Assembly (NCBI RefSeq): GCF_038051995.1
Contig: NZ_CP150290.1
Coordinates: forward strand, 3,400,001 to 3,464,000
Length of the DNA: 64,000 nucleotides
DNA from: Paenibacillus sp. FSL H8-0537
GTDB lineage: Bacteria > Bacillota > Bacilli > Paenibacillales > Paenibacillaceae
Reading direction: 5' to 3'
This document shows, piece by piece, positions 45,987-55,382 of the stretch; within the stretch, counting starts at the first letter, position 1, and each line of letters starts with the position of its first letter. A model generated the notes under the pieces. That model saw nothing but the letters and a program-made list of their open reading frames with translations. It was not told the DNA's origin and ran no database searches. The translations under genes were made by a program, and so were the position numbers.

Positions 45987-46709
45987 TCATACTAGGCCTG
46001 CCTTGCTAAATATGTAGCCTACCCCTCGCACCGTTTTGATCATGGCTCCTATATCCGGTGAAAGGGGGGTCAGCTTTTCGCGAAGACGTTTGATATGTGT
46101 GTCTACCGTTCGGTAATCGTTTACTTCAGACTGTCTCCATACGATACCAAGAAGATGAGCACGCGTGTGAACGATATCTGCATGAAGCGCAAGATAATAG
46201 AGTAGATCGAATTCTTTTAGAGACAGGTGGATTTCCGTGCCATCTACTACAATACGGTGAGCAGATGGATTAATGGTGAGTCTACTTAACTGTATAGTTG
46301 GATAATTCGTTCTGCTTGTTGCTTTCAGGGCTTGAACAGTGCTTCTTCTAAGAATAGCTTTGGTTCGCCATATCATTTCTTTATAGGAAAATGGCTTTTC
46401 TAAACAATCATCGGCTCCTGCTTCAAAGCCAGCTAATCGCTGGTCTTCCTTGCCATTCTCTGTAATTAACATAATGGGGGTTTGTAATCTTTTCCTGATG
46501 GCGATGCATGATTGAATATTACTCAAGCCGGTTTCCGCATGGTCAATAATGATTAAACCATAATGATTGCGATCTGGTTTAAGCCAAGCATTTTTCACAT
46601 GAGACGTGGTGTCTGTAGGATAGCCCTCTTTCAAAAAAAAGGAATTCAATTGAGCTTGGGTATGTTTTTCCTGACTAATAACGAGAATAACACTTTTCTT
46701 TTGTTTCAA
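45987..46709 (-). CDS. OmpR-family response regulator with degenerate receiver
   Basis: This 240-residue regulator has a receiver (1-120) and a winged-helix DNA-binding domain (150-235: LSLKEFDLLYYLALHAD and RTVDTHIKRLREKL ... TVRGVGYIF). Asp56 (LIIIDHAETG) could be the phospho-acceptor, and the conserved Lys is present in LEKPFS. The acidic pair that holds Mg, normally DD in VVDDE, is Ser12-Gln13 (LVISQEK). Phosphorylation may therefore be weak or absent. No kinase is adjacent. It is convergent with cytochrome c and could regulate the respiratory genes around it (inference). Confidence 0.88.
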   Translation of the reverse strand: MKQKKSVILVISQEKHTQAQLNSFFLKEGYPTDTTSHVKNAWLKPDRNHYGLIIIDHAETGLSNIQSCIAIRKRLQTPIMLITENGKEDQRLAGFEAGADDCLEKPFSYKEMIWRTKAILRRSTVQALKATSRTNYPTIQLSRLTINPSAHRIVVDGTEIHLSLKEFDLLYYLALHADIVHTRAHLLGIVWRQSEVNDYRTVDTHIKRLREKLTPLSPDIGAMIKTVRGVGYIFSKAGLV

Positions 46710-46875
46710 GGTAGCGACCCTCCATTAAGCAATGAGTTGAATCAGCAAGGTTATATTAGCTGACTATCTTGCATCATTATGCTCTTTACGAATATGAAGT
46801 AATATGCCTCGATATAGCTAAAAATCGATAAAATGTAACGAACTAATGAACAATACGCGAAGCAGAAGAAGATAA

Positions 46876-46910
46876 TAAAAACCAGCCATCCTAAGTCGGA
46901 ATAGCTGGTT
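46876..46910 (-). terminator. Terminator of the sco operon (minus strand)
   Basis: On the minus strand AACCAGC-TATTCC pairs with GGAT-GGCTGGTT and is followed by a T run. It lies about 40 bases after the sco stop. Confidence 0.85.
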
Positions 46911-46951
46911 GGGAGGAGCTCAATTAAATTTTTCAATGTCATTTTAACGGA

Positions 46952-47563
46952 TTATTTTTCTTTAAGGAGAGCATTAATGTCTTTCAAAATAGCGGAGTTA
47001 TCCATTTCTTCACCCATGCGATAGACCTTGCGAATTTGATGATTGGCATCCAGCAGCATGAGGGAGGTTACCGTATGTACGAACTGGTCATCTTTCAGCT
47101 TTTGAATCGCAATCCCATATTCTCTTGCTTTCTCAATCGTATAGGCCTCGTCTCCACGCAGCAGCTTCCAGCCTGACCGATCAATACCCATACGCTCGGC
47201 ATAAGCTGCAAAAACCTCCGGTGTATCCGAATTAGGGTCAAAGGTTATGGCTGCGAATTGTACATTTTCTCCAAAACGGCCCTGTTTCTTCAATTCATCC
47301 TGCAGCAGCACCATATTATATGTCGTTGCAGGGCAAATATCCGGACAGCTTGTGAACATAAATTCGATCAGCATTACTTTTCCCAAACTGTCGCTCAGAT
47401 TATAGGCTGTGCCGTCCAGCTCCTGAAGGGTGAAGGCTGGGGCTTCTCTCAATACAGGAAGCTTGCTGCTTCCTCCTTGAAACGTATACACAAGATAAGC
47501 GACCAAGGCCGCCACGAAAATAATGACTGCGATAAGAAGGGGGCTGCGTTTTTTTGTTATCAT
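46952..47563 (-). CDS. SCO1/SenC-family copper chaperone
   Basis: This 203-residue protein is anchored by an N-terminal transmembrane helix (about 9-28) with a thioredoxin-like domain outside. Copper ligands Cys73 and Cys77 lie in TSCPDICPAT, with a conserved His in FVHTVTSLML. Sco proteins load the CuA site of cytochrome oxidases and, in some bacteria, NosZ (family knowledge). Its ATG overlaps the stop of the upstream 49-residue gene by four bases, so the pair is translationally coupled. Confidence 0.92.
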   Translation of the reverse strand: MITKKRSPLLIAVIIFVAALVAYLVYTFQGGSSKLPVLREAPAFTLQELDGTAYNLSDSLGKVMLIEFMFTSCPDICPATTYNMVLLQDELKKQGRFGENVQFAAITFDPNSDTPEVFAAYAERMGIDRSGWKLLRGDEAYTIEKAREYGIAIQKLKDDQFVHTVTSLMLLDANHQIRKVYRMGEEMDNSAILKDINALLKEK

Positions 47564-47709
47564 ACCTGATTATCCTTATCACTTACGACTGGATGAGGAA
47601 CGATGCTATTTTGCAGCTCATTGTCCTCCTGTACAAGCTTCGCTCCGTTGAGCATAACGTAAGCGCCGCCACCTAAAAATAATCCTCCTAAAATAAACCA
47701 ATACAGCAT
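47560..47709 (-). CDS. 49-residue single-span membrane protein coupled to sco
   Basis: The short gene encodes MLYWFILGGLFLGGGAYVML followed by a polar tail of 29 residues (NGAKLVQEDNELQNSIV and so on). One glycine-rich transmembrane helix is predicted at 3-20. On the minus strand AAGGGAG lies eight bases before the ATG, and the TGA overlaps the sco ATG. These signals make it a real gene in spite of its size. I know no function; a helper for Sco or oxidase assembly is a guess from position. Confidence 0.75.
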   Translation of the reverse strand: MLYWFILGGLFLGGGAYVMLNGAKLVQEDNELQNSIVPHPVVSDKDNQV

Positions 47710-47826
47710 GTCTCGTTCTCCCTTCTTCGTACTCATTCATTATATAAGTAAAGCATGTTGCAACTTAATGACTCGTAGGAGCTATTTTCACAATCATAAA
47801 GAACAAATGTCACACGATAGTCAATA

Positions 47827-47844
47827 TTGTGCCTTTTTTCACAA
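47827..47844 (+). promoter_or_regulatory. Rex-type operator upstream of cydA
   Basis: TTGTG, eight bases (CCTTTTTT), CACAA matches the Rex core TTGTG-N8-CACAA. Rex represses cydABCD in Bacillus and releases it when NADH is high (family knowledge). It lies 160 bases upstream of the cydA start. The 47710-48004 gap also has a GTGAC/GTCAC palindrome at 47860-47875 and a direct repeat TGTCACACG at 47808 and 47870. Confidence 0.7.
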
Positions 47845-48004
47845 AGTAGCCGCTTTTTCGTGACAGCATTGTCACACGTAGCCGCTCAATGGGGCCATAC
47901 AAAAACATCAATGATGATCTATAATGATGATTATCTGAAAGTGAGTGAAGAAAATCACATACTTTTTTCAGTACATAACATGCAGAAAAGAGGTAACCAC
48001 CTAG

Positions 48005-49399
48005 ATGGACGTAGTAGAATTAGCACGCCTTCAGTTTGCAACGACAACGATCCTTCATTTTGTCTTTGTCCCCATATCCATAGGTTTGTCTTTGCTTGTG
48101 GCTATCATGGAAACGATGTATGTCATTACAAAAAAAGAATTGTACAAGAAGATGACGAAGTTTTGGGCGCATTTTCTGTTGATCAACTTTGCTGTTGGCG
48201 TCGTTACTGGTATTTTGCAGGAATTTCAATTCGGGATGAACTGGTCTGACTTTTCACGGTTTGTTGGAGATGTGTTTGGGACTCCTCTAGCCATTGAAGC
48301 GCTTCTAGCTTTTTTTCTGGAATCTACCTTTATTGGACTATGGGTATTCGGCTCGGATCGCTTATCCAAGGGCGTCCATCTCGCCTGCATGTGGCTGGTA
48401 TCCATTGGAACGATGTTATCGGCATTCTGGATTTTGACGGCGAATTCATTTATGCAGCGTCCCGTCGGATTTACTTTGAATAATGGCCGGGCAGAAATGG
48501 TCGATTTCTGGGCGCTTGTAACGAACGAACAGGTGCTTTGGGAGTTTCCGCACACGCTGTTTGCAGCCTTTGCAACAGGCGCATTTTTGATTGCAGGAAT
48601 CAGCGCATGGAAGCTGCTTCGTAAAAAGGATATGGCGTTCTTTAAGCCCTCCTTTACTTTAAGCATCATCGTCGCCTTTGTATCGTCCATAGCCATTGCA
48701 TTATTCGGCCATGGTCAGGCTCAATTTTTGGTGGAGACACAGCCTATGAAGATGGCTGCAAGCGAAGGCTTATGGGAAACGAGCAGCGATCCCGCACCTT
48801 GGACCGTTATTGCAGGCATTGATCCGGATAAACAGGAGAATTCATTTGAGCTGAAAGTGCCTTACCTTCTCAGCTATCTCTCTTACAGCCAGTTCTCAGG
48901 CTCGGTTATTGGAATGAAAGAGCTGCAAGCTCGTTATGAGGCTGAGTATGGACCCGGAAATTATATCCCGCCTGTACGCACAACCTTCTGGAGCTTTCGA
49001 ATTATGATCGCTTGCGGCAGTGCCATGATTTTATTAGGACTGTATGGAGCTTATCTTGCGGTGCGCAAAAAGCTTGAACAGTCAAATAAGCTGTTTATGC
49101 GCGTGATGATGTTTGCAATCGCTCTGCCGTTTATCGCGAATACCTCCGGCTGGATTATGACAGAGGTAGGCCGTCAGCCGTGGACGGTATTTGGACTTCT
49201 GCAAACGAAGGATTCCGTCTCTACGACGACGAGCGCGGGGGAAGTGCTGTTTTCCTTCATTTTGTTTACCGTACTTTATGTCATTTTATTGGGTGTTCTG
49301 GCTTTTCTGTTTGTTCGCGAAGCTCGCAAAGGGCCGTATGCAGCCCATGAGCCAGAAATCGCCCTGCAAGATCCATATCAATTCAAGGAAGGGGTCTGA
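48005..49399 (+). CDS. cydA: Cytochrome bd oxidase subunit I
   Basis: This 464-residue integral membrane protein has about nine transmembrane helices. The heme ligand His18 (TTTILHFVFVP) and the later His in EFPHTLFAAF are present, as is the Met of IMTEVGRQPW. The quinol-binding loop is of the short type seen in Firmicutes. AGAGGT precedes the ATG. It is the first gene of a cydABDC operon and oxidises menaquinol, reducing oxygen to water at low oxygen. A Rex box lies upstream. Confidence 0.97.
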   Translation: MDVVELARLQFATTTILHFVFVPISIGLSLLVAIMETMYVITKKELYKKMTKFWAHFLLINFAVGVVTGILQEFQFGMNWSDFSRFVGDVFGTPLAIEALLAFFLESTFIGLWVFGSDRLSKGVHLACMWLVSIGTMLSAFWILTANSFMQRPVGFTLNNGRAEMVDFWALVTNEQVLWEFPHTLFAAFATGAFLIAGISAWKLLRKKDMAFFKPSFTLSIIVAFVSSIAIALFGHGQAQFLVETQPMKMAASEGLWETSSDPAPWTVIAGIDPDKQENSFELKVPYLLSYLSYSQFSGSVIGMKELQARYEAEYGPGNYIPPVRTTFWSFRIMIACGSAMILLGLYGAYLAVRKKLEQSNKLFMRVMMFAIALPFIANTSGWIMTEVGRQPWTVFGLLQTKDSVSTTTSAGEVLFSFILFTVLYVILLGVLAFLFVREARKGPYAAHEPEIALQDPYQFKEGV

Positions 49400-49401
49400 C
49401 G

Positions 49402-50415
49402 ATGTCGCTTAGTGATTTGTGGTTTTTGTTAATTGCCGTATTATTTACAGGCTTTTTCTTTCTTGAGGGCTTTGACTTTGGTGTTGGTATGGCAACGGGC
49501 TTGCTTAGTCGCAATGATAGGCAGAAAAGAGTGCTTATCAATACCATCGGTCCTTTCTGGGATGCAAATGAGGTATGGCTAATCACGGCCGCCGGGGCTA
49601 TGTTTGCTGCTTTTCCGCATTGGTATGCTACGATGTTCAGCGGCTATTATGTCCTGTTTACGCTTATTTTGATAGCACTGATCTTAAGAGGTGTCGCATT
49701 TGAGTTTCGCGGCAAGGTGGACCATTCGTGGTGGAGGAAAACATGGGATATAGCCATTCTGATTGGAAGCAGTGTTCCTCCGCTGTTATTCGGTGTTATG
49801 TTTGCTGGGTTACTCAAGGGGCTGCCCATAGGACAAGACATGGAGATGCGATCTGGATTCGCCGACGTTGTGAACAGCTACAGCTTGTGGGCAGGCATTA
49901 CGATTGTCGGTTTGTGCTTGCTGCATGGCCTTACCTTCATTTCTCTGCGGACAATGGGAGAGCTGAGAGAGCGTTCCCGCCATATGGCGGCTAAATTTTT
50001 ACCCGTGCAAGCTGTTTTGTTGGCTGTGCTTGTGGTATGGACCTATTCCGTCACTGATTTATTTGAACGCCGTGGGGGCTTATTGCTGGTATTTGTCATG
50101 ATCGGAGTCCTTGCGGTGTTGCTTTCCGGATGGTTCCTGAAGCGGGGACAGGAAGGCAGAGCCTTCTGCATGTCGGGGCTGTTGATATTGTTGACATTTG
50201 GATCGTTTTTTGTTGGACTTTTCCCTCGATTCATGGTCAGCTCAATTCATACAGCGTTTGATCTGACGCTTTATAACGCCGCTTCCAGTGCTTATACATT
50301 AAAAGCAATGACGATTGTGGCAGCTACGCTCCTTCCCCTTGTTCTGGCTTACCAAGCCTGGAGCTACTTTGTCTTCCATAAACGTGTCAACGAGAAGGAG
50401 CATTTGGAATATTAA
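49402..50415 (+). CDS. cydB: Cytochrome bd oxidase subunit II
   Basis: This 337-residue membrane protein has about eight or nine helices. It begins with the family motif FFLEGFDFGVGMATGLL and has NEVWLITAAGAMFAAFPHWYATMFSGYY. Start ATG lies two bases after the cydA stop, behind AAGGAAGGGG. It is the structural partner of CydA and ends in TAATG shared with cydD. Confidence 0.97.
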   Translation: MSLSDLWFLLIAVLFTGFFFLEGFDFGVGMATGLLSRNDRQKRVLINTIGPFWDANEVWLITAAGAMFAAFPHWYATMFSGYYVLFTLILIALILRGVAFEFRGKVDHSWWRKTWDIAILIGSSVPPLLFGVMFAGLLKGLPIGQDMEMRSGFADVVNSYSLWAGITIVGLCLLHGLTFISLRTMGELRERSRHMAAKFLPVQAVLLAVLVVWTYSVTDLFERRGGLLLVFVMIGVLAVLLSGWFLKRGQEGRAFCMSGLLILLTFGSFFVGLFPRFMVSSIHTAFDLTLYNAASSAYTLKAMTIVAATLLPLVLAYQAWSYFVFHKRVNEKEHLEY

Positions 50416-52160
50416 TGGACAGGTCATGGTTTCAATTAAAAGGAATCCAGCTGCATATGCTGCTGATTGTGCTTTCCCTTCTTCAAGGAGCAGCTATTAT
50501 AGGTCAAGCCACCTTTTTAGCCAAAGCCATTACGTTGTTATTTGAAAATAAGCCGATTGATCAAGCAACTCAGCCGTTGCTCCTGTTTTTGATAAGCTTC
50601 GTCGCTCGCCAAACTTTCGTCTGGCTTCAGCGACGGCTTTCCGGCGGCTTCGCAGAAAAAACAGCTGAAGCCATTCGGCAGCAGCTGCTTGTGGCGATAT
50701 TCGGGCATGGTCCGAGTTTTGCAGCGAAGCAGGGGAGCGGGCGACTGGTTACGCTGGTGTTGGATGGAGTGGATCGTTTTCGTACGTATTTGGAGCTGTC
50801 GATTGCCCGTACGATTGATATGCTCTGTGTTACGGTTCTACTTTTGCTGTGGGTATATAGGCTGGACATGATATCGGGAATCATTCTGATGTGTACGCTT
50901 CCGATACTGATCGGTTTTTTCATTCTGCTCGGGTTCGCGGCAAGGAAGCAGGCTGACAAGCAATGGCGAACTCATCGGATGCTGTCGCATCATTTCACAG
51001 ATTCCTTGCGGGGCATGCTGACGCTGCGCTTTCTGAAACGGAGCAGAGCACATAGCGAGTCGGTCGGAAATGTCAGCAATCAATACAGGGTATCGACTAT
51101 GCGAACGCTGCGTGTGGCATTTCTTTCGTCTTTTGCCCTTGATTTCTTCAGTATGTTATCGGTTGCTTTTGTCGCAGTAGGCTTGGGCATTCGTTTGGTA
51201 AATGGAAATCTCGGACTCGAGGTTGCGCTGGCCGTGCTCTTAATCGCACCCGAATATTTCACGCCCGTCAAGCTGCTGGGTACGGATTACCATGCTTCTC
51301 TCGATGGCAAAGAAGCCTGGGGCACGATTCGCTCCATTGTTAGCTCTAAAAAACAATTTGAAGCAGGGCAGGAAGACAAACCTCCTTCTATGCTAGCAGA
51401 GCAAAAAGGAGAGCTGGCTATGGAGCTTTCTGGCATCGAGGTTGCGGGCGATGCAGGGACTTTTCTGCTGAAGAAGGTGTCCGTGCAGCTTCCGCAAAAT
51501 GTTACCCGAATTGGCATTGTTGGTGCCAGCGGGGCAGGGAAAACGACACTTCTTGGCTTGCTGAGCGGGTTCATTGAACCGGATCGCGGTGAGTTTCGGG
51601 TGAACAACGTACGGATGACCGGAACCGTCAGAGAAGAATGGCGACGCCAAGTGGCCTATATTCCGCAGCATCCCCACCTGTTCAGTCAATCGCTCACTGA
51701 TAATGTCAGGTTCTATGCTCCAGATGCCACACAGGAACAGGTTGAGAGGGCGATAGACGCAGTTGGGCTGCGTTCTTTGGTCGATCAGCTTCAGATGGGA
51801 AGCGATTCGAAAATTGGAGAGGGTGGAAGAGTGCTAAGTGGGGGGCAGGCACAACGTGTTGCACTGGCCCGTGCGCTTCTGAGCAGCCGTCCCGTCATTT
51901 TACTCGATGAGCCAACGGCCCATCTTGACATTGAGACCGAATACGAACTAAAGCAGATGATGTTAACTGTTTTGCAAGGAAGAAAGGTGTTTATGGCTAC
52001 ACACCGTCTGCACTGGATGCCAGAAATGGAATTTATCCTAGTACTGGAGCAGGGTCGCCTTGCAGAAAGTGGAACACATGAGCAGTTAATGGAGCAGCAA
52101 GGCGTCTATTATAATTTGATCTTGCAAGGCTCGGGGGAGGGTGGCTATGAAGGGGAATGA
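50415..52160 (+). CDS. cydD: Thiol reductant ABC exporter, CydD subunit
   Basis: This 581-residue half transporter has six transmembrane helices (about 1-300) and an ATPase domain with Walker A GASGAGKTT, signature LSGGQAQRVALARAL and Walker B PVILLDEPTAHLD. Its ATG overlaps the cydB stop by one base. With CydC it exports glutathione or cysteine needed to assemble bd oxidase (established in E. coli). Bacillus naming calls this first subunit CydC. Confidence 0.93.
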   Translation: MDRSWFQLKGIQLHMLLIVLSLLQGAAIIGQATFLAKAITLLFENKPIDQATQPLLLFLISFVARQTFVWLQRRLSGGFAEKTAEAIRQQLLVAIFGHGPSFAAKQGSGRLVTLVLDGVDRFRTYLELSIARTIDMLCVTVLLLLWVYRLDMISGIILMCTLPILIGFFILLGFAARKQADKQWRTHRMLSHHFTDSLRGMLTLRFLKRSRAHSESVGNVSNQYRVSTMRTLRVAFLSSFALDFFSMLSVAFVAVGLGIRLVNGNLGLEVALAVLLIAPEYFTPVKLLGTDYHASLDGKEAWGTIRSIVSSKKQFEAGQEDKPPSMLAEQKGELAMELSGIEVAGDAGTFLLKKVSVQLPQNVTRIGIVGASGAGKTTLLGLLSGFIEPDRGEFRVNNVRMTGTVREEWRRQVAYIPQHPHLFSQSLTDNVRFYAPDATQEQVERAIDAVGLRSLVDQLQMGSDSKIGEGGRVLSGGQAQRVALARALLSSRPVILLDEPTAHLDIETEYELKQMMLTVLQGRKVFMATHRLHWMPEMEFILVLEQGRLAESGTHEQLMEQQGVYYNLILQGSGEGGYEGE

Positions 52161-53895
52161 CCATCGACAAATCGGATGGCTGCTGCCTTATCTGAGACAG
52201 CATGTTTGGACCTTCACAGCCGCACTTTTACTCGGTGCTTTGGCACTTGGCTGTGCAGGTGCACTGCTGTTCACTTCGGGCTATCTGATCTCACGCTCGG
52301 CATTAAGACCTGAAAATATTTTGATGGTGTATGTGCCGATTGTGCTTGTACGCACCTTTGGCTTTGGCAAGGCTATTATTCAATATATGGAGAGACTGAC
52401 TGGTCATGATGCGGCACTTCGCGTATTATCACGCATGCGTGTTCGATTGTATCGCGTCTTGGAGCCGCAGGCGCTGCAGCTCCAAACCCGGTTTCGCACA
52501 GGAGATTTACTAGGGCTGCTTGCAGAGGACATTGAAAAGCTCCAGAACGTTTATTTAAAATTCCTGCTTCCCGCCTTATCTTCTATCCTCATTTATGCTG
52601 CAGGAGTAGCCGCATTGGGACGTCTGGATCGTATGCTCTCCCTTATGATGGCACTATATTGCGGCTTTTTACTATTTCTAGTACCCTTCATTGCTTTGAT
52701 GGCATCGATGGGGAGAAGGCGCAGAGCAAAGCAAGTCCGTAGTGAAGCTTATCAGGAGCTGACGGATGCAATGTTCGGCATGTCCGACTGGATTCTAAGC
52801 GGCCGAATTCAGCCGTTTCTGCAATCCTTTTTCAAAAAGCAGGAATCCTCTTCGCGGATAGAGAACTCGCTTCGCCGCAGCGAATGGCGGGTAAACTGGA
52901 TTTCTCAGTGCGGTATAGGTGCTGCGGTTATGGTTATGACGCTATGGGCAGGACGGCTAGCAGATGAAGGAACGATTCCAGTGACGTGGATAGCCGCACT
53001 GGCGCTTATTGCCTTTCCGCTTCTAGAGGCTATGGTACGTGCAGCAGGGGCCGTAGTCCAATTGCCGGAATACCAGACTTCACTTAAGCGTCTGCAGGCT
53101 ATAGAAAATGCAAATGCCACGGATGGTCGCATTTTCACATATTCCCCTGCCCCTAAGCCCTCAAGTTTGTTGCCGAAAGCAGGGCTGCTTGACCTACAGG
53201 GAGTAAGCTTTCGTTATTCTCATTCACGGGAATGGGCCGTAAATGATATTTCTTTACAGCTTCCTCAAGGAGGAAAAATCGCAATTTTAGGACGCAGTGG
53301 CTCCGGCAAGTCGACATTATTGAATCTGATTCAAGGAGAATTACAGCCTGATAGGGGCAGTGTTAAGGTGAACGGTATTCCTGTAAATGCCGAAGCCGGA
53401 AATTCGAATTCGTTCTCCGTATTAAATCAGAATCCGTATCTGTTTGATACTTCTGTTGCTAATAATATAAGACTTGGCCGCCCGGAAGCTAGCGATGAGG
53501 AGGTGCGTTTGGTTACCGAGCAGGTGCGTTTGAATGAGCTGATTGAGTCTCTGCCAGACGGATACCATACAAGGATGGAAGAAACAGGGCTTCGTTTTTC
53601 AGGCGGTGAAAAGCAAAGAATCGCGCTCGCACGTATCTTATTGCAAAACCACCCGATTGTACTTCTGGATGAACCTACTGTTGGGCTTGATCCAAAAAAT
53701 GAGCGCGAGCTTATGCGGACTGTTTTCCGCGTTCTGCATGGAAAAACGGTCGTTTGGGTCACCCATCATCTCAGTGGCATGGAAGAGATGGATGAAGTGA
53801 TTTTTATGGATCAAGGCAGGATCAGCATGCGAGGCACGCATGAGCAGCTTATGAGGGGAAATATGCGATATCGCAAGCTTTACGAATTAGAATGA
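52147..53895 (+). CDS. cydC: Thiol reductant ABC exporter, CydC subunit
   Basis: This 582-residue half transporter has an N-terminal six-helix domain with LLFTSGYLISRSALRP, typical of CydC, and the ATPase motifs GRSGSGKST, FSGGEKQRIALARIL and IVLLDEPTVGLDP. I prefer ATG 52147, six bases after GGGGGAGG, over the GTG at 52141 that touches the ribosome site. It overlaps cydD by 14 bases and completes the cydABDC operon. No clear terminator follows. Confidence 0.93.
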   Translation: MKGNDHRQIGWLLPYLRQHVWTFTAALLLGALALGCAGALLFTSGYLISRSALRPENILMVYVPIVLVRTFGFGKAIIQYMERLTGHDAALRVLSRMRVRLYRVLEPQALQLQTRFRTGDLLGLLAEDIEKLQNVYLKFLLPALSSILIYAAGVAALGRLDRMLSLMMALYCGFLLFLVPFIALMASMGRRRRAKQVRSEAYQELTDAMFGMSDWILSGRIQPFLQSFFKKQESSSRIENSLRRSEWRVNWISQCGIGAAVMVMTLWAGRLADEGTIPVTWIAALALIAFPLLEAMVRAAGAVVQLPEYQTSLKRLQAIENANATDGRIFTYSPAPKPSSLLPKAGLLDLQGVSFRYSHSREWAVNDISLQLPQGGKIAILGRSGSGKSTLLNLIQGELQPDRGSVKVNGIPVNAEAGNSNSFSVLNQNPYLFDTSVANNIRLGRPEASDEEVRLVTEQVRLNELIESLPDGYHTRMEETGLRFSGGEKQRIALARILLQNHPIVLLDEPTVGLDPKNERELMRTVFRVLHGKTVVWVTHHLSGMEEMDEVIFMDQGRISMRGTHEQLMRGNMRYRKLYELE

Positions 53896-54044
53896 ATGGT
53901 GCATGTTCCTCATAGCCCTTTTGAGGCATACGGAAAAAATCCTATTTTTGTTAAAATACAAATAAGAAATTATGGCGGGTAGGTGAAAAATTGCGAATAT
54001 ACCGAGGATATTCATTTAACGAAAAAGAAGCAGGTTGTGGTTCA

Positions 54045-55382
54045 ATGAAGAACGTTCAAAAATCCATATTGCTGGTCCTATTGGGTGTTTTGTCCTTTAT
54101 TTACATAACGCCTTCCATAAAAGCAGAGAAACAGGCCAAAGATTTGCAGTCCCTCATTAATGAGGCACAGCCAGGCACTACGATTATTCTGCCGCAAGGA
54201 ATATATGAGGGCCCCATAGTGATTGACAAGCCCCTTCAATTGGAGGCGAAGTCAGGGGAAGAGGTCACAATAAACAATCCTTCTAATAAACCCGCTATTC
54301 AAATTATTGCTAATGATGTGGCGTTAACAAGAATCACAATTCGTGATGAACAGGTTAAGCAGCAGCCAACTGTGCTGATTCAGGCAGACGGCGTGTTATT
54401 GGATCAGTTGCATATCCATACGGGCTCCTTCGGCATTAAGATGAGGAAGGCTGATTATGGTGAAGTGCGAAATACGAGTATTGTATGGGCAGGGAAGGGG
54501 GCTAAGCGGTCAATCAAGATGTCCGACAAGGGAAACGGAATGGATCTGTATGACTCGGATAACAATATGTTTTATGGAAATACCGTCATCGCTATGCATG
54601 ATGGCATTTATATGGAGAACAGCGACAACAATTTGGTTGAAGAAAATCATTTTGAGCGGCTGCGTTATGGCGTGCACTGCATGTATACAAAGGGAACGAT
54701 TATACGCCATAACATCGGGAGGTTGAATATTACCGGAGCTATGGTTATGGCGGCCCGTAAGGTTGAGCTTTCTAATAATCAATTCACGAAACAAAGTGAG
54801 AATGTAAACTCACAGGGAATCCTTTTGTTTGACGCACATGAAATAATGGTTTTCGATAATCATCTGGAGGGAAACCGGGTTGGGTTATACGTGGAGCAAT
54901 CAACACTCAACCGTATTACAAACAATAGCATCGTTGGAAACTTTATTGGCCTCCAGTTGCTAGATGCTGAAAACAATACCATGAGCGGAAATCAGTTTAT
55001 TGGCAATGTGGCAAGTGCTGCGTCTAGGAACAGTGTCAATAATACACTCGATGGAAACTATTGGGATACTTTTCAAGGCATTGATCTGGACGGAGATGGA
55101 AAAAGCGAGATTTCTTACGCGATTAATCCTTTTTTCCAAAGTCTTGTGAAAGCAAAGCCAGGCTTTCAGCTTTTCTTTCAGTCTCCAGGTATGGTCTTTC
55201 TTGAAGGGCTTTACCAGTCACAAAAAGAGCAATGGGCATCAGATGCTTCTCCTTTGATGGAGCCAACGGAAAATGCTCGCTTAGTTATATCCAAGCAGAC
55301 CTTGCAGCACTCCGCTATCATAGGCGTCTTATTGCTTTGTCTATCTATGTTATTCATTTATATGGGGGTAAGAAAAAGATGA
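54045..55382 (+). CDS. nosD: NosD-type copper-cluster maturation protein
   Basis: The protein of 445 residues has a signal peptide (about 1-28), then a long right-handed beta-helix of parallel repeats with the NosD/carbohydrate-binding pattern (NMFYGNTVIAMHDGIYMENSDNNLVEENHF, ... NRITNNSIVGNFIGLQLLDAENNTMSGNQF). A C-terminal membrane anchor is at about 420-442. NosD works with the NosFY ABC complex in delivering sulfur or copper for the CuZ site of nitrous oxide reductase. ATG 54045 gives a clean signal peptide; TTG 53991 is a possible earlier start behind GTAGGTG. The stop overlaps nosL. Confidence 0.88.
   Translation: MKNVQKSILLVLLGVLSFIYITPSIKAEKQAKDLQSLINEAQPGTTIILPQGIYEGPIVIDKPLQLEAKSGEEVTINNPSNKPAIQIIANDVALTRITIRDEQVKQQPTVLIQADGVLLDQLHIHTGSFGIKMRKADYGEVRNTSIVWAGKGAKRSIKMSDKGNGMDLYDSDNNMFYGNTVIAMHDGIYMENSDNNLVEENHFERLRYGVHCMYTKGTIIRHNIGRLNITGAMVMAARKVELSNNQFTKQSENVNSQGILLFDAHEIMVFDNHLEGNRVGLYVEQSTLNRITNNSIVGNFIGLQLLDAENNTMSGNQFIGNVASAASRNSVNNTLDGNYWDTFQGIDLDGDGKSEISYAINPFFQSLVKAKPGFQLFFQSPGMVFLEGLYQSQKEQWASDASPLMEPTENARLVISKQTLQHSAIIGVLLLCLSMLFIYMGVRKR

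Noticed and set aside
46751..46942. 63-residue hydrophobic minus-strand frame downstream of sco
   Set aside because: It contains the U-tailed terminator hairpin of the sco operon and lacks a ribosome site, so it is probably not a gene.
47860..47875. Crp/Fnr site before cydA
   Set aside because: The GTGA and TCAC halves are eight bases apart instead of six, so it was kept only as an unexplained palindrome.
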